In this document: piece after piece, positions 39,543 through 50,958 of the stretch
How positions within the stretch are numbered: the first letter of the stretch is position 1
Layout of the letters: the number at the start of each line of letters is the position of its first letter
NCBI GenBank assembly: GCA_024362935.1
Contig: JANCRA010000007.1
Coordinates: 9,922,503-9,986,502, forward strand
Reading direction: 5' to 3'
Source of the DNA: Setophaga petechia
Lineage: Eukaryota > Chordata > Aves > Passeriformes > Parulidae
Length of the DNA: 64,000 nt
Notes under the pieces: model-generated
Database searches by the model: none
What the model was told of the DNA's origin: nothing
The model's input: the letters and a program-made list of their open reading frames with translations, nothing else
Program-made: the position numbers and the translations under genes

Positions 39543-39606
39543 CTTCTGGAAGCCCCCAGCCCCTGCTCACCTGCCTGAGGAACCTTCCGGAAGCCCCCAG
39601 GCTCCG

Positions 39607-40103
39607 CAGGGTCGCAGTGAGCCCCGAGGGCAGCACCTGGCACTGGGCTGGCCACCCCTGCCTGGGCACAGCCCCTCCCTCAGGCCGGGCTGGGGGCTTG
39701 GCGCTCCCCTCAGGGGCACACCTGAGGCACTCCACAGCCCCATGTCCGCACTCACAGCCCGGAATCCCAGAGAAACTCCAAGGGGAGCCATCCAGGATGG
39801 GTTTTGTGAGCAGGGGTGCCATCACCAGGGAAGGTTCCCCAGGCTTTTGCAACAGCCCAGGCTATGGGGTAACACCCTCCCAGCTCCCAGAGTTGTACCT
39901 AGGGGAGAGGCAGCCACAAACCAGCCTCAATTCTACATGTGACACGTTCCCTTCCATCTCTCCTGATGGGATATTGGGCTTCATCACCCCTGAGGAGCTG
40001 CTCGCTGTGCGAGGGGAAGGGAGGGCCGAGGGTGGGCTCCTCCTGCTCTCCCATCTGCCAGGAAGCCGAGAGCCAGAGAGGTGCCAGGGTGCCCAGGATG
40101 CTC
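39607..40103. other. GC-rich unique sequence between minisatellite and LTR
   Basis: About 0.5 kb of GC-rich, non-tandem sequence. The longest open frame in the window (171 codons, plus strand, 39617-40132) crosses it but runs into the LTR, has no recognisable domain and is explained by low stop-codon frequency in GC-rich DNA. Confidence 0.5.
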
Positions 40104-40695
40104 TGCCCTGGGTTAAACCCAGCTGGAAATAAAGCACCAGACAGCTGCTCACTCCCCCTCACCCTGCTGGGATGGGGAGGAGAATCAGAGTAAAACTCTG
40201 GGCTGTGATAAGAACAGTTTAATCATTGAGAACAAAGTAAAATACAGAAATGACAAGAAATTATTGTAATTATGGTAATAAAAAGGAAATGAAGAAGTAA
40301 TGGACAATTCAACTGCTCACCACCCACTGACCAATGCTAGAATTTCCCTTCCCAAACCCAGCCTGGCCCCACTGCTGGGTAACTCCCCCAAGAGTGATAT
40401 TCTCCAGTGCAGAATATTCCCTTGGCCGGTTCAGGTCATCCATGCCAGCTACACTCCCTCCCAGTGCCTTTTGTGCACCTTCTTTCTGATAGAGCATGAA
40501 ACAAAAAAAAAACCCATAAGAAAAAACAGACAAACAAACAAAGAGTAAAAATCCACTGACTTAGGATAAACACAACTTAGCAAAACCCAAAATGTCGGTG
40601 TATTATCAACATCATTCTCATTCCAAATTCAAACCACTGCATTGTAACAGCCAGAAAGAGGAAATTAACTCCATCCCAGCTGAAAGCAGGGCACA
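40104..40695 (-). mobile_element. Solo LTR of an avian endogenous retrovirus
   Basis: The 592 bp on the minus strand run from TGTGCCCTGCTTTCAGCTGG to CTGGGTTTAACCCAGGGCA. They match, by recognition, an LTR type abundant in bird genomes: an AGCTGGGATGGAGTTAATTT start, a GTTGATAATACACCGAC segment, GGCCAAGGGAATATTC, an ATTAAA signal in CAATGATTAAACTGTTCTTA, and a purine-rich GGGTGAGGGGGAGTGAGC near the 3' end. Termini are TG...CA. No internal retroviral genes lie on either side, so it is a solo LTR. I see no convincing target-site duplication. Family assignment (ERVL or other) is not certain. It lies 0.5 kb right of the minisatellite. Confidence 0.75.
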
Positions 40696-43614
40696 GGCCA
40701 GCTGTGAGCTCTCACCTCATGTAAGGGTCTGGCCATTGCCTCGGGGAAACATGAGTGTCCTCATTTTCCAGCCTGGCCTAGAAGCAGGATTGCAGAGACG
40801 TTTAAGCTCAGAGCTCAAACACAGTGAGCCTTTGGGGATTGGGGTCAGGGAGAGCTGGTAAACACTTGACTCAATCCCATTTGTGAATTAAACTAAAGCA
40901 TGGGCTTAGCAGCCATGCTGCAGGTTTAATGAAGCTTCAGCTTGTGCAGCCTGCCTTTCATTAACTTGGACAGACTTTCTGGATTGCCCCAGGGTGGGGA
41001 ACGTGAAAGGACACTTGGTCCAGTCCAAATCGTTCGAGAGGCCTCTGGCCAAGCACAAACCACCATGTTCTGCCTGCCAATCTGTGCCTCAGCCCCTCCT
41101 GGCTGGAGGCACGCCAGGAATACTGCTTCCCACCCCTGGATAGAGAAAGAGTACAGCTGTAGCTGCACAGAGATTGCCAGCCTCATGGTGCTTCCAGGGA
41201 AAACCAGGCATAGCTCCTGAAAACAGACAAAGTATTATTTTTTAAAAAACCCTGTCTGAAACTTGGGCCATCTCAACAACTTTTTTATAAAAACAAAGCA
41301 TGTTCTCTACATTGTACTAATTTTTAAAAGCTTGGCACTTGATAGTTGTGAGAGCAGCATTTCCACTGCCAAGAATATTTGACTCTCATAGGACAGAGAT
41401 AGCCAAATCTAAAAAAGCACATGGAGCAAAGACTTTGAGAAGATTTACCCAGTTATTTGACAGGCAGAGGAATTGCCTCATTTTGCCTTCTATTTTAATA
41501 ACGTGTGCTCTTCTCGCTTGCCTGGATTGAACAGGCTGATCTCACCAGCAAGCTATTTTTCCACTCAAGCATCTGCCCAGACAGCTTGGAGCAAGACCAA
41601 AATGCCAGGCTGGGTTCTTTTATTGTAGGAGCAGTAATTGAGAGCCCAGATGCTGCTGCTCAACACCTGTACCTTATTTTTGTCAGGCGCTGCTGCAACT
41701 GGAGCTGGAATGTGACACAGCAGAATGGCAGCAGCCCTTGGTGCATCCTGCTGATGAGATACTGGCCTGCTGGTGGCCTGTAGCCCTGTGTCAGTTCTGT
41801 CACTGCTGGGGACAGCCCATGTGCCTTGCTCTGAGGCCTCAGCACAGAGTCACGCCCTGCCTGCTTTGGCAGAATATTTGCTGACCTACCTGCAAGTTTT
41901 CTTTGGGTTTAGCTGTAACAGCATTTTTTCTTCTGACCACATGGTCATGGATGAATTGGTTTTACTTCTGCTTACCCTTGTGTGGTACTAGTGTAGTTGT
42001 GCCCAGGCAGGACTGACAGGTCATTGTTCTGTGCAGAAGAAGATACAACCAACATAAATGGTGTCACATGGAGAAAACACAGACCTGGAGTGGCGGCAGA
42101 GGCCTTGAGAGGAGGAGGCACAGGATGCAGGGGGGAGTAGTACAGGAATAACATGACAAAGGATGAGGCATGGGCGTGCCACTGGAAGCCCTGTAGCTAC
42201 AAACAAACCAACGATTGCTTTCCATTAAAAACACAGACCTAGAGACAAACAAAACCACCTTTTCATGCATATGAGAACAAAGAACAGGTTTCCACCATAT
42301 GCAAGATACATTAGCAAATTTGGATATCGTGTGGGTTGCAAACCAGTGATGAAGCAGCAAGGTGTGAAGGTTTGTTGGCAAACATTAAAAAAGACCCCAA
42401 GTGGATCCTGGAGTGAGAAAGACGCAGCCATCATCACATCCCTCCCAGCCAAAAGAACTCGTGTGCTGGTGACCAGCCTTAGCACCCCTATCACTGCACT
42501 GAAGGCAGCAACATGAGGACCCTGAGAAGTGGCTGGGTGAGTGCAACACCAGGAAAGGGACAAGGAGCTGGAACTGTGAGTATAAGAGACATAGCTGTAT
42601 TGTTTATTAGTACTATTACTATTATTATTATTATTATTGCAACTCTTTCTGTATAGAAGTATTTTTTCTGTAATAATTAGGTCTGGAGTAATTATTATTC
42701 TTAAAGTTAAGATTTCAGCCACACTAAAAATAATTTCTTGTCTTTTTTACATACATATATAAAATACGTTTTCTGTTTCCTGATTAACAAGATTTTGAGG
42801 GTAACAAGCTTTAGAACTACCCAGAGTTACACATGCAGAATTTAAGGTCCTTGTGTGTGGAGGAGATCCTGGACTACAGGTCACTTTAGAAAGTACAGCA
42901 AGAAAAAAAAAAGTAGTAGTAGCAAGAACAGAATTTAGCAAGATTTAAAAGTTGTCATGGCAATGTACTCTTACATGTAAATCAGTGTATGAATTTAGGC
43001 AAATTATACTAAGAGCTGCCACTGCTTAAGGATTTTTCTCTCCTTTGTAGGAAAGATTGCAAGCATTGCAACTATTTTTTCAATTTGTTTTTAGAAGTGT
43101 ATATTTCTTATTGGCAGAAGAGCAGATTATTTGTTGAATTTAACTTTAGACATTTATACATTTCTTCAAGAGAGTCTCCATCTTGATGTAAATCAACTGT
43201 CCCTGCCTCCCAGCTTCTAAGGATTTGTATTTATATCCTGGCCAAACTTGCTATTCTGTGATGTGCATGCCTAGAACTCACACCATTGTTTAGCCTTCCC
43301 AGTGGGAAGGGGGCAGGAAAAAATCAAAGAGGTTTTTAGAAACATTTCTACTAATTGCATAGAATAAAGGTTAAAATTAATGAAATACATGACCTTGTGA
43401 TGAACTTCCACAGGAGCAAGGTTTCAGACACAGGGAATCTATTGCAAAGCTTACTAAAAACAGCACTCCTTAATAATTAACCCAGAGCTGGCCGTGGGGC
43501 ACAGCAGCACACACTTCTGTCAGCAGCTCCTGGAATTTGGGTCACTTTCACGTGCAGTTAAGAAGCCTGACTTTCCTAACCGTGCCAGAGCCCTCCCACA
43601 TCCTTGGATGGTCT
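40696..43614. other. Intergenic DNA between the LTR and the CpG cluster
   Basis: No gene is recognised. A 165-codon minus-strand frame at 42225-42722 includes the translated ATT microsatellite (Asn and Ser runs), which argues against coding. Confidence 0.5.
42612..42639. repeat. (ATT)n microsatellite
   Basis: About seven ATT repeats follow two interrupted ACT/ATT units. It is a simple repeat with no further context. Confidence 0.9.
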
Positions 43615-43830
43615 CGGAACAAGCGGCGTGCGGCAGTGCCGGGGTTGAGCTCAGAGGTGACACATTTGGGGACGTGAACTGCTGTTGTCAGCATTGGGAG
43701 GGGCCCGAGCCCGCTCCTGGCGGCTGCTCCGGCTGCCCTCGCTGAGCCCCGCGGCTGCACATCCATCTCACATCCCTCCCTGCCCCCGGGGCTGCCGCAG
43801 GGAGAGCAGCACCGAGGAAAGAGCTCGGGT
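43615..43830. promoter_or_regulatory. Small CpG-rich cluster
   Basis: By eye, about 17 CpGs fall in roughly 215 bp of about 65% GC, inside AT-rich, CpG-poor flanks. The estimated observed/expected ratio is above 0.6. No recognisable exon or TATA box accompanies it. It could be an orphan CpG island (an enhancer or the promoter of a noncoding RNA) or an exonised repeat remnant. The 83-residue open frame across it has no recognisable homology. Confidence 0.4.
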
Positions 43831-45105
43831 GCACCCAGGGGGGAGCAGCAGAAGGGCTGGCTAGGGAGGGTCCTCACCTGCCTGGATTTGACACCTGCAC
43901 TGCTCTAGGGGATACTGACCACTGCAGTGAGGCCAACTCCAGCCAGGGTCAAAGTGGGAACAAGGTTTGCTGCCAAGGCATGTCTGACTGTCTGTGGCAT
44001 TTTTTTAGTATCTTTGGAAATACAATCTGAGTGTAGTAGATTATTCAGAGGGGACTAAGATTATTTTTGAAAAGAATACAAATTATTTATACAAGGGGTA
44101 ATAGGCATGTGGAGGCTGGGAGAGGGCAGACAGGTGAAGGGAAATTAGAGCTAGAAAAGAAGCAGGAAGGGGATAAACAGGCATATGGTGAGCTCTGGAA
44201 AATACATGCCAAAAGTATGGAAGAAATGGGAAAAGACCCATGCTACCACCCAAGCAGTGGGGTGGAAACCTTCTCCCTGCCCCATGGAAGGAGCCAGGGC
44301 CTGGCCAATCTGCCTCCAGGATTGCCAGGGACATGACTCTTTAAGCCCAGCTAATCCTGAAGCAGTGTCTGGGACACCGCTGGGTAACTGAGGAATTAGG
44401 CTGCAATAAAGCTGCTTGTGCTGCATGTGCACACTGCAGAACACACATGGCACTGCCAGCAAGGAATGGCACAGCCAGGGGGGCCTGGGGCAAAATTTGA
44501 AAGGAGAGAGGAGCTCTTGCAGAAACCAGAGAGAGCTGACACTGCTCCCTCATGCGTTGCTGCGCACTCGAGCTGCCTGGCATGCAAAGGCTACTGTTCA
44601 GCAGCAAAGCACTCTAAGCAAACTGTTCCCAGGACTGTGGGGCAGCAAGTCCCACAGTTTAACTCTGTGCTGTGTTAAACTGTACTTCCTTTTGCTTATT
44701 TCAAATTCTGTTACCTGGTAATTGCACTAGGCTCCCTGTTACAAGAACAAAGGAGAGCAGCGGGAGAAGCAGTCATTTTCTATTCACGTTTTCCACATCT
44801 TAGTTGGTTTCTTGTTGTTATTGTTGCCAGTCATGTATCTCCAGTCATTATTTCTTCTTCAAGCTGAAGAATTGTGGACTATTTAACTTCTTCTGGCTAT
44901 TCCACATTGCTGATGAATCAGGGTATAAAGCAGAAAAAAATAGTATCTGCCTCTTGCTATTTCCTAAAATCCATGCTGAGTTCTGAACAAGGCAACGTCA
45001 GAACTGTATACAAAGTATACAGTATACATGCATCCTGTAATACAAAGATGGTTTTTGTTTTCTTCTATTTGTTTCCTAATTACACCTAATGTTACAAATG
45101 TCATT

Positions 45106-45120
45106 CTGCCCTCTGTTGGA
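45106..45120 (-). promoter_or_regulatory. CTCF-like motif
   Basis: On the minus strand TCCAACAGAGGGCAG matches the CTCF core CCANNAGRGGGCAG well. It stands alone in AT-rich sequence between the CpG cluster and the WAPL 3' end. This is a motif match by eye. Confidence 0.4.
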
Positions 45121-45342
45121 GTTGAATTGTTAGACTCGGCCCCACAGGCCACAGTTAATGTGCAGTTTAACCTGCTGTGGTACAGAGCTATTTTTCCTCC
45201 CGTGAATTACTTACCAGTGACAAGTTCATTGGGCTTCCAATCAGGCCGTCACTGCCTACAACCCGTGCAGCTCTGGGCACTCAGATTTGTATCTGACCAC
45301 AGACAGCCAAAACTGCAGAGTGCCTGCGTTTCCCACCTCTCC

Positions 45343-45383
45343 CAGCCAGCCCCTCCTGCTGTTAGGGCAGGGGGGGCTGGCTG
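45343..45383. repeat. GC-rich inverted repeat, 17-bp arms, 7-nt loop
   Basis: Arm 45343-45359 (CAGCCAGCCCCTCCTGC) pairs with arm 45367-45383 (GCAGGGGGGGCTGGCTG) with a single mismatch, around a loop of TGTTAGG. This gives a stable hairpin in either strand. No known RNA family is recognised. Confidence 0.85.
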
Positions 45384-48300
45384 AACCCAACCAACAGCCC
45401 GTGGTAACTCAGCAGGGCCCTCCTTTCCTGCAGGGATGAGACTGCTATTTCTGCTCAGCCCTTCTCTTTTAAACACTTTGAGTGAAGGGTATCAGTCCAA
45501 TAGAAGATGTCTTCCTCTCTCCATAACTTAGGGGTTTGAGGAAGCCTTAGTGAAAACTCTGGCTCTTTTGTTGGGTTTGTTTTTTTGTTTGTAGGCTTTT
45601 CTTTTCGTTTTCCTTTCCTCTTTTCTCAGCTTGACAAGTACATCTTACTTTTTTTCTCTAGGGGAAAAGTCCTGCTGTGGATTACCAAGAGAGGCTGTGC
45701 AATCTCCATCATGATGAATAGAGAATGATGTAGAGAAATTCCATAGGCACGTACCACAATTTCCAATTGCATTCAATCAAGAAAGTAAAGGAGCTTCCAA
45801 GGAAGGCACCTGGCAGCTGAGTCCCAGAGTTTTTTGGACAATTTTATGAGATAAAGTTTGCAGATGTTACACTGTGCACCGCCAAACCTAGAGCAGAACA
45901 CTGACCTCAGCTTATCCTGCCAGGTTCTCAATGCTGCAAGAAGTTGCTTCTGGTTCAGCAGTGTATGGAATCTCCAAGGCACCTGCTTGTAGGTGACATG
46001 CTCTGCAACCTAACCCTAGACAGCATGCAGTACTCCTGGAGTATGATTTGGGAAGCACAATGCTCATGGACTAATTGCTCACCCATCTGGAGACCCTCAG
46101 AGCCTTCAGCATCACCTGGCTCTTCCAAGAAATACTTGAGGCTTCAGAACAAGGAGTGCTGTGCAACCACAATCCAGGCCCAGTTGTTGATCCAGCTCCA
46201 GATATCCTAACTTGCATGGTGGTTGTTCTTGATCCCATGAGACCTCTGTGTGTCTGACTTCATCTCCAGGGAAAGTTTGTTAACCAAGGGTATTTATTTT
46301 CCTTCCCCACTGCTAGTTTCAGGCAGATGACAACTTTTTAGGATGCTATCACTGAAACATCATTGTCTTTTACAAGTCTGAATCTTTACAATTCTTAATT
46401 TATCTCCAGGACATAAAAACTCCATAAACTCCTGAAATAATTAGACATTTACTGGTGTGGTGGAAACTTCATCAATTAAAACAGCAACTACAATATACTG
46501 AAGATTCCTGCTCTTTCAGATATCCTTGTCTCGCATCTGCCTAAAATGTTGTTTGAAAGGAAGATCACCTCTACTGCTTGAAGAGATTTGGGAAGTCAAA
46601 CCACACACTGACAAAGTCTAAGTAGAATCTCACATATGACAGCAGTTAGTGAAATCTGGGCTCATAGAAACTCCTTCTGGCCTTTGACTCTGTAATTTCT
46701 GGAATCTTCATGCATGTGTTTTCTTCCTTAGACCTAGGAGAGAATGCGCACTGCAACGGTGCCATGTGCTGCTCTCACTGGATGAGATACAATGGCTCAG
46801 CACCCAGGTGGGTTTTGAAATCAGCCTGAAATCAAAATGGGGGAGTTCTGGTATCAGCAAGATCTGGTGCAGAAACAGCCTCAGCAGGTGCCCTCCCCCA
46901 TCCCAGCTGGGACTCCTGCGTGAACAGCCGGAGCTGAGACAGCCGCTCCCAGTGACCTGAGCAAAGCCCTGTGCACACGCCAGCCCCAGCCATGGGTTTG
47001 GCACTGTGCCCCTGCTCCCTGGGTCTCACTGACACAAGAGCACTCTGGGTCCTGCTGAGAACTCAGCATTTGCTGAGGTTTTCTCACAGAAAAAGGTACT
47101 GGTCTCAGCTTTAAAGACCATCACCACGATGCAGGACTGACTGAGCTTGGCAGGCTTTGAATTGAGCATTTTGAAAATGGTGACCAGGTAAAATCCGCAG
47201 AGAAGGGTGGGATTGTGCAGACATCTGTGGAAAGCTCCTGACAGAGGAATATTCCCTGTACCCAAGGTTCCAACAGACACCTGTGGTTCAAGAGCTGCTT
47301 CACTTGGGCCCAGGCTGCAAAGTTCAGAAACCAAAGCACATAGATCCTGTGGCATTTTCAGATTTAAAAAAAGGTGAAGCTGTATCACTGTATCATGTAT
47401 CAAAGAGCACAAACCCACAAACCAGTTCTCCTCAGAACTTCTGAAGGCTAATCACAAATATTGCATAAAATTAACATATAGTTCACCTTTGTATAAACCT
47501 CTTAACATTGTATAACAACACCTGGATAGATGTATATTTGTCTCTTCTTCTGACAAGCACCAAAATTTAGTTCTCTCAACAGAATGATTTTAGGTTGGGT
47601 TTTATTTTTTTTACAGTCCTAGATGGGATGTATAATAGATTAACAAATCATTCTAGATTACTGATTTTCCCCAGTAATTTCAATTTATATTCTACACGGA
47701 TACTTAAATGATGTGAAGTCCTGTATCTTTGCTTTTGTCTCACATTTGAAATTATACTTGAATAACCATCAGAACCTACATTAAATAAGAGGGAACTTGT
47801 TTGATTATCTGGGCTAAAATAGCTACAAGTTTATTTTCACAAAAGCCTCTGTAAGGCTCTCACTGTAATCTAAGGTATCACAAAAACCCCATTGTTTTGC
47901 AATATGAAGGTCCATTCTGAAACTCGCTATTTCAGATGCATGAATATACTCAGCACACAAACTGCAATCAAAATTTTCCACTAAAAAGAATCTCCTTATT
48001 AAAAATTTATAGCCAGGTTTTAAAAATAGTTAGGGAAGAGGAGACTACAAACAATAACTGTATCACTTCTATTTAATTTACCATGTTCAATTTCTGCTGT
48101 AAAGTATAATTTCATTATAGCACTTCAACCTAGATATTTTTAATTTAGGTAAGATAGCTTTAAAATTCCTTGTCAAATGAAGACAAAAATTTAAAATATG
48201 AGCCAGCAAAATGACACCGGATGTTACACAGCAGTTTCATATAACACATTACTGAACTGCTTTTTAAGGCTCAGTAACCTGAACACCAAGCTTTTGAACC

Positions 48301-50908
48301 CAAATCCATGCCTTTGCACAGAGCTGTGACACAAAGTGATCTTACTCCAAGACTTGCTCATAGTTTGTACTTCAATTCAGTTCAGACTGTAAGTTTAACA
48401 CTAGATCAGAAAACAAGTTGGCCTGGGTATTATAAAACTTTTTGCCCCAGAAATGCTTTCAAGAGACACATGTTTGGGGTAAGAGTCCAACAAAACATCC
48501 ATGAACAAAATCCCACAGTTCACAACTTCGACATCATTCCCAGAGGTAAGGTGTGTTTGCAAGGCTCCTCAACGGTATCATTTGACAAAATCAACTCCTT
48601 CCTTCCTTTTCTCACTTCAAACTTCTGCAGAAATACCTTTCCCCTTGGTTTGCATGACTTATGTACTGGAAACAGTGAGAAACAAAATAACTGTCGTTCT
48701 AGGCCATAATCAAGGGTCAGCTTTACAGCTGGAATGACATCATTCCATCCACTTCACACCCAAGGTTAACAATCTTCCTCCCAACCTTTAAAAAACTACA
48801 TGCAGAGACACAACTAAATCTTCTGTTATAATACAGGAGATATAAAGGATTCCTACACTAAGCAGTGTATCTAATACAATTCCTGTTATTTTTTCTATTA
48901 CTCTAAGCAGAGTCTTTTAAGATACCACCCGACTGTACTCTGCAGAAGTTCAATGAACTTGCCTTGAAGTAACTTTGGTCCACCTCAGACCAGAATTCTG
49001 GAAATATGTACTACTACCTGCACAACTCTTCATTATTTACCAGCGTGGCTTTGCACACAGGGAGAGAAAGTCTTTGGCATTTACCTCTCCAAAGTGGTGA
49101 ACTGAAGTTGCAGGTCAGGAGATGTGGAGATACGGTCTGAAGGCAGTAGGTGATGGATGAGACACGTCTGCCTCTCAAGTGTCAGGCTCTGTCCAGAGCA
49201 GCTTCCTTCCTCCCAGCAAGGCTCCTCAGGGCTCCTTACAGCCCCCAGGGCTCCTTGCAGCCCCCTGTGCATCACCAGAGTGCTGCTGTCTCACACAGAT
49301 ATATCCTACTGAGCGTGGCTACTTGGGGCACAACCTGCAGCTGCAAATTCAGTTCAGTTTGCACAACTGGAATAAAGATCCTGTGGCATTAGCAAACAAA
49401 TCGACCTTGGGTAAGGACTTGCAGCAGTTGCATTATTTATAATGGTTTCATTTTTGTTTACAGGAATACTATCTGAACCTACTGATGCTGCAAACATCTT
49501 CATAAATTACAATCCCTTAGATAGGGGATCTTTAGGGCAAGTAAAAAAGACTATGTATGAAAGGCTTCTGTTCCACACAGCTGAAAGAAGCCAGTAGTGT
49601 CCTTTTTCCAAAGACAAATTAACATATTACACAGAGGAAGAGAAGCAGCAGTATCAAAAACTGCAGTGGCCTGGTTTTGAAAACACTTGACTAGTAGAAT
49701 TCAGGGTAAATTCCAATCTCATTATCTTCAAAAACCCAATTAGCAGGCCATCCAATAAGGGCAGACTTGATGCAGAAGAATGGCAGTTACCTAAATCCTC
49801 TTTATCTTTTGAAGTCAAATTCACATTTTTTGTTTTCCATGCCTTTTAAATTAGAAACGTAACACATTCAAGAAAAAAAACTTTACTGGAAAAGATATGT
49901 GGGCTTGTCTAGTTATAGCCCCAGCTAACCAAGTATACTCTGGCTTCTGCTTAGTGATGCCCAGAAAGGAAATATGAGACAAATCAGTGCCACAGGCATC
50001 AGACCACATCACTTTCTCCTATGCAAATCAAGCACTTCAAAACAGATTGAAAAGGAAATAATTTATGAGAAAGGCTTTGACTCCCAAATCTTCTGTAGAA
50101 GCTTCACAATTATCCTGTTAATCAGAAAATGCTGATGTCACCCCTAAGCATTCCACACAATGCCTCCATTACGTAACTACTGACAAAAGAAGAGGAAATA
50201 CTCTTACCAGAATTTTTTAAAACTTTTCCTTACATAAAGCAGCATTTGGCTCTTCCAGCACCACACACTAATAACACACTGTTCCATGTTTCCAGCTCCA
50301 GTACCGCTCCCTTCCAGCACAGAAAAGGTTACATTATGCTGCTGCTTGTTCTAAGTGCAATGAGATGACACATCACATTCAACTCATGTTACAGTTCATG
50401 AATTATTGCATATTGTACCCATAGCTAGTTGTACCAATTAAGGAAAAATCCATGGGAAAAAATTCATCCTGAAATTAAAGCATCATTCACGGTAATCATG
50501 AAACAGAGCAACATTCATGGCAATTTCCTCCCTTTTCACTTAACACCCCCCACGATGTGAAAAGTCTCACCATAAGAACTGTGCCATTTTCCCTGCACTC
50601 TATCACATTTATGTTATTCTGATTACAGCTCTCCAGATTTGTTACTGAAAGATCAACTTCTGCAGAGAACTCCAAAATGCATCAGGAGACACCATACATC
50701 ATATCCAGAAAATTTCCAGCCTTGACTGCTTTGACTGACCATAGCCTCAGGTCCAGGCACTGAATTTTTTTGTCCCAACACACAGGTGAAAAGCAAAGCA
50801 CTACGTTCAGAATACTCCTTTATCATTTTTTCATCCTTTTTTTTTTATTTTTTTCTTTTAGCAATTTACCTGACGCTGCCTTCTTTCTGCAATCACTCTG
50901 AGGAGTGT

Positions 50909-50958
50909 TTTATTGCATGTTAAAAGACAAGATATGTATTGAAAGTAGCAATTTTATT
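50909..50958 (-). terminator. Distal WAPL poly(A) signals
   Basis: Two minus-strand AATAAA hexamers lie at 50953-50958 and 50909-50914. The first has a U/GU-rich element about 30 nt downstream and is the better candidate; the second sits in GCAATAAAACAC just beyond it. Either would terminate a 3' UTR of about 2.4 kb. Confidence 0.5.

Larger units (their letters stand above)
38171..39606. repeat. 41-bp minisatellite, ~35 units, with a heat shock element in most units
   Basis: About 35 head-to-tail units of 39-43 bp (mostly 41) begin CTCACCTGCCTGAGGAACC and continue TTCYGGAAGCCCCCAGCCC. In 28 units, by eye, the core GGAACCTTCYGGAAG fits nGAAnnTTCnnGAAn exactly: three inverted GAA modules, the consensus heat shock element bound by HSF1. 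Seven units are broken by AAAA or GAT in place of the last GAA. Each unit also holds a CACCTG-type E-box. A 41-bp period is about four helical turns, so the sites face nearly the same side. A degenerate half unit (TCTGCCTGAGGCACC) lies just left at about 38150. Because 41 is not divisible by 3, reading frame is lost from unit to unit, so peptide-coding is unlikely. Several avian satellites have 41-42 bp units, but I cannot match this one to any. Confidence 0.95.
43831..50905. other. Intergenic DNA downstream of WAPL
   Basis: Apart from the hairpin and CTCF-like motif listed separately, I recognise nothing. Frames of 130 codons (47026-47418, minus) and 133 codons (48308-48709, plus) lack known domains. 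An old repeat could be hidden in 45.7-47.4 kb, where composition is more balanced, but I cannot name one. Confidence 0.5.

Noticed and set aside
38171..39606. Regular repeats considered as a CRISPR array
   Set aside because: The units are contiguous, without unique spacers, and the sequence is vertebrate.
39617..40132. Longest open frame in the window (171 codons, plus)
   Set aside because: It lies in GC-rich DNA, runs into the LTR, has no recognisable domain and competing frames exist on both strands.
42000..42600. Possible second LTR next to the ATT repeat
   Set aside because: Only the ATT run resembles the LTR; flanking sequence does not follow the LTR order seen at 40.1-40.7 kb.
42225..42722. 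165-codon minus-strand frame
   Set aside because: It reads through the ATT microsatellite, giving Asn/Ser runs; no homology is recognised.
47026..47418. 130-codon minus-strand frame
   Set aside because: No recognisable domain; no splice or promoter context; could be chance or an old repeat.
48308..48709. 133-codon plus-strand frame
   Set aside because: No homology recognised and no supporting promoter, splice or poly(A) context.
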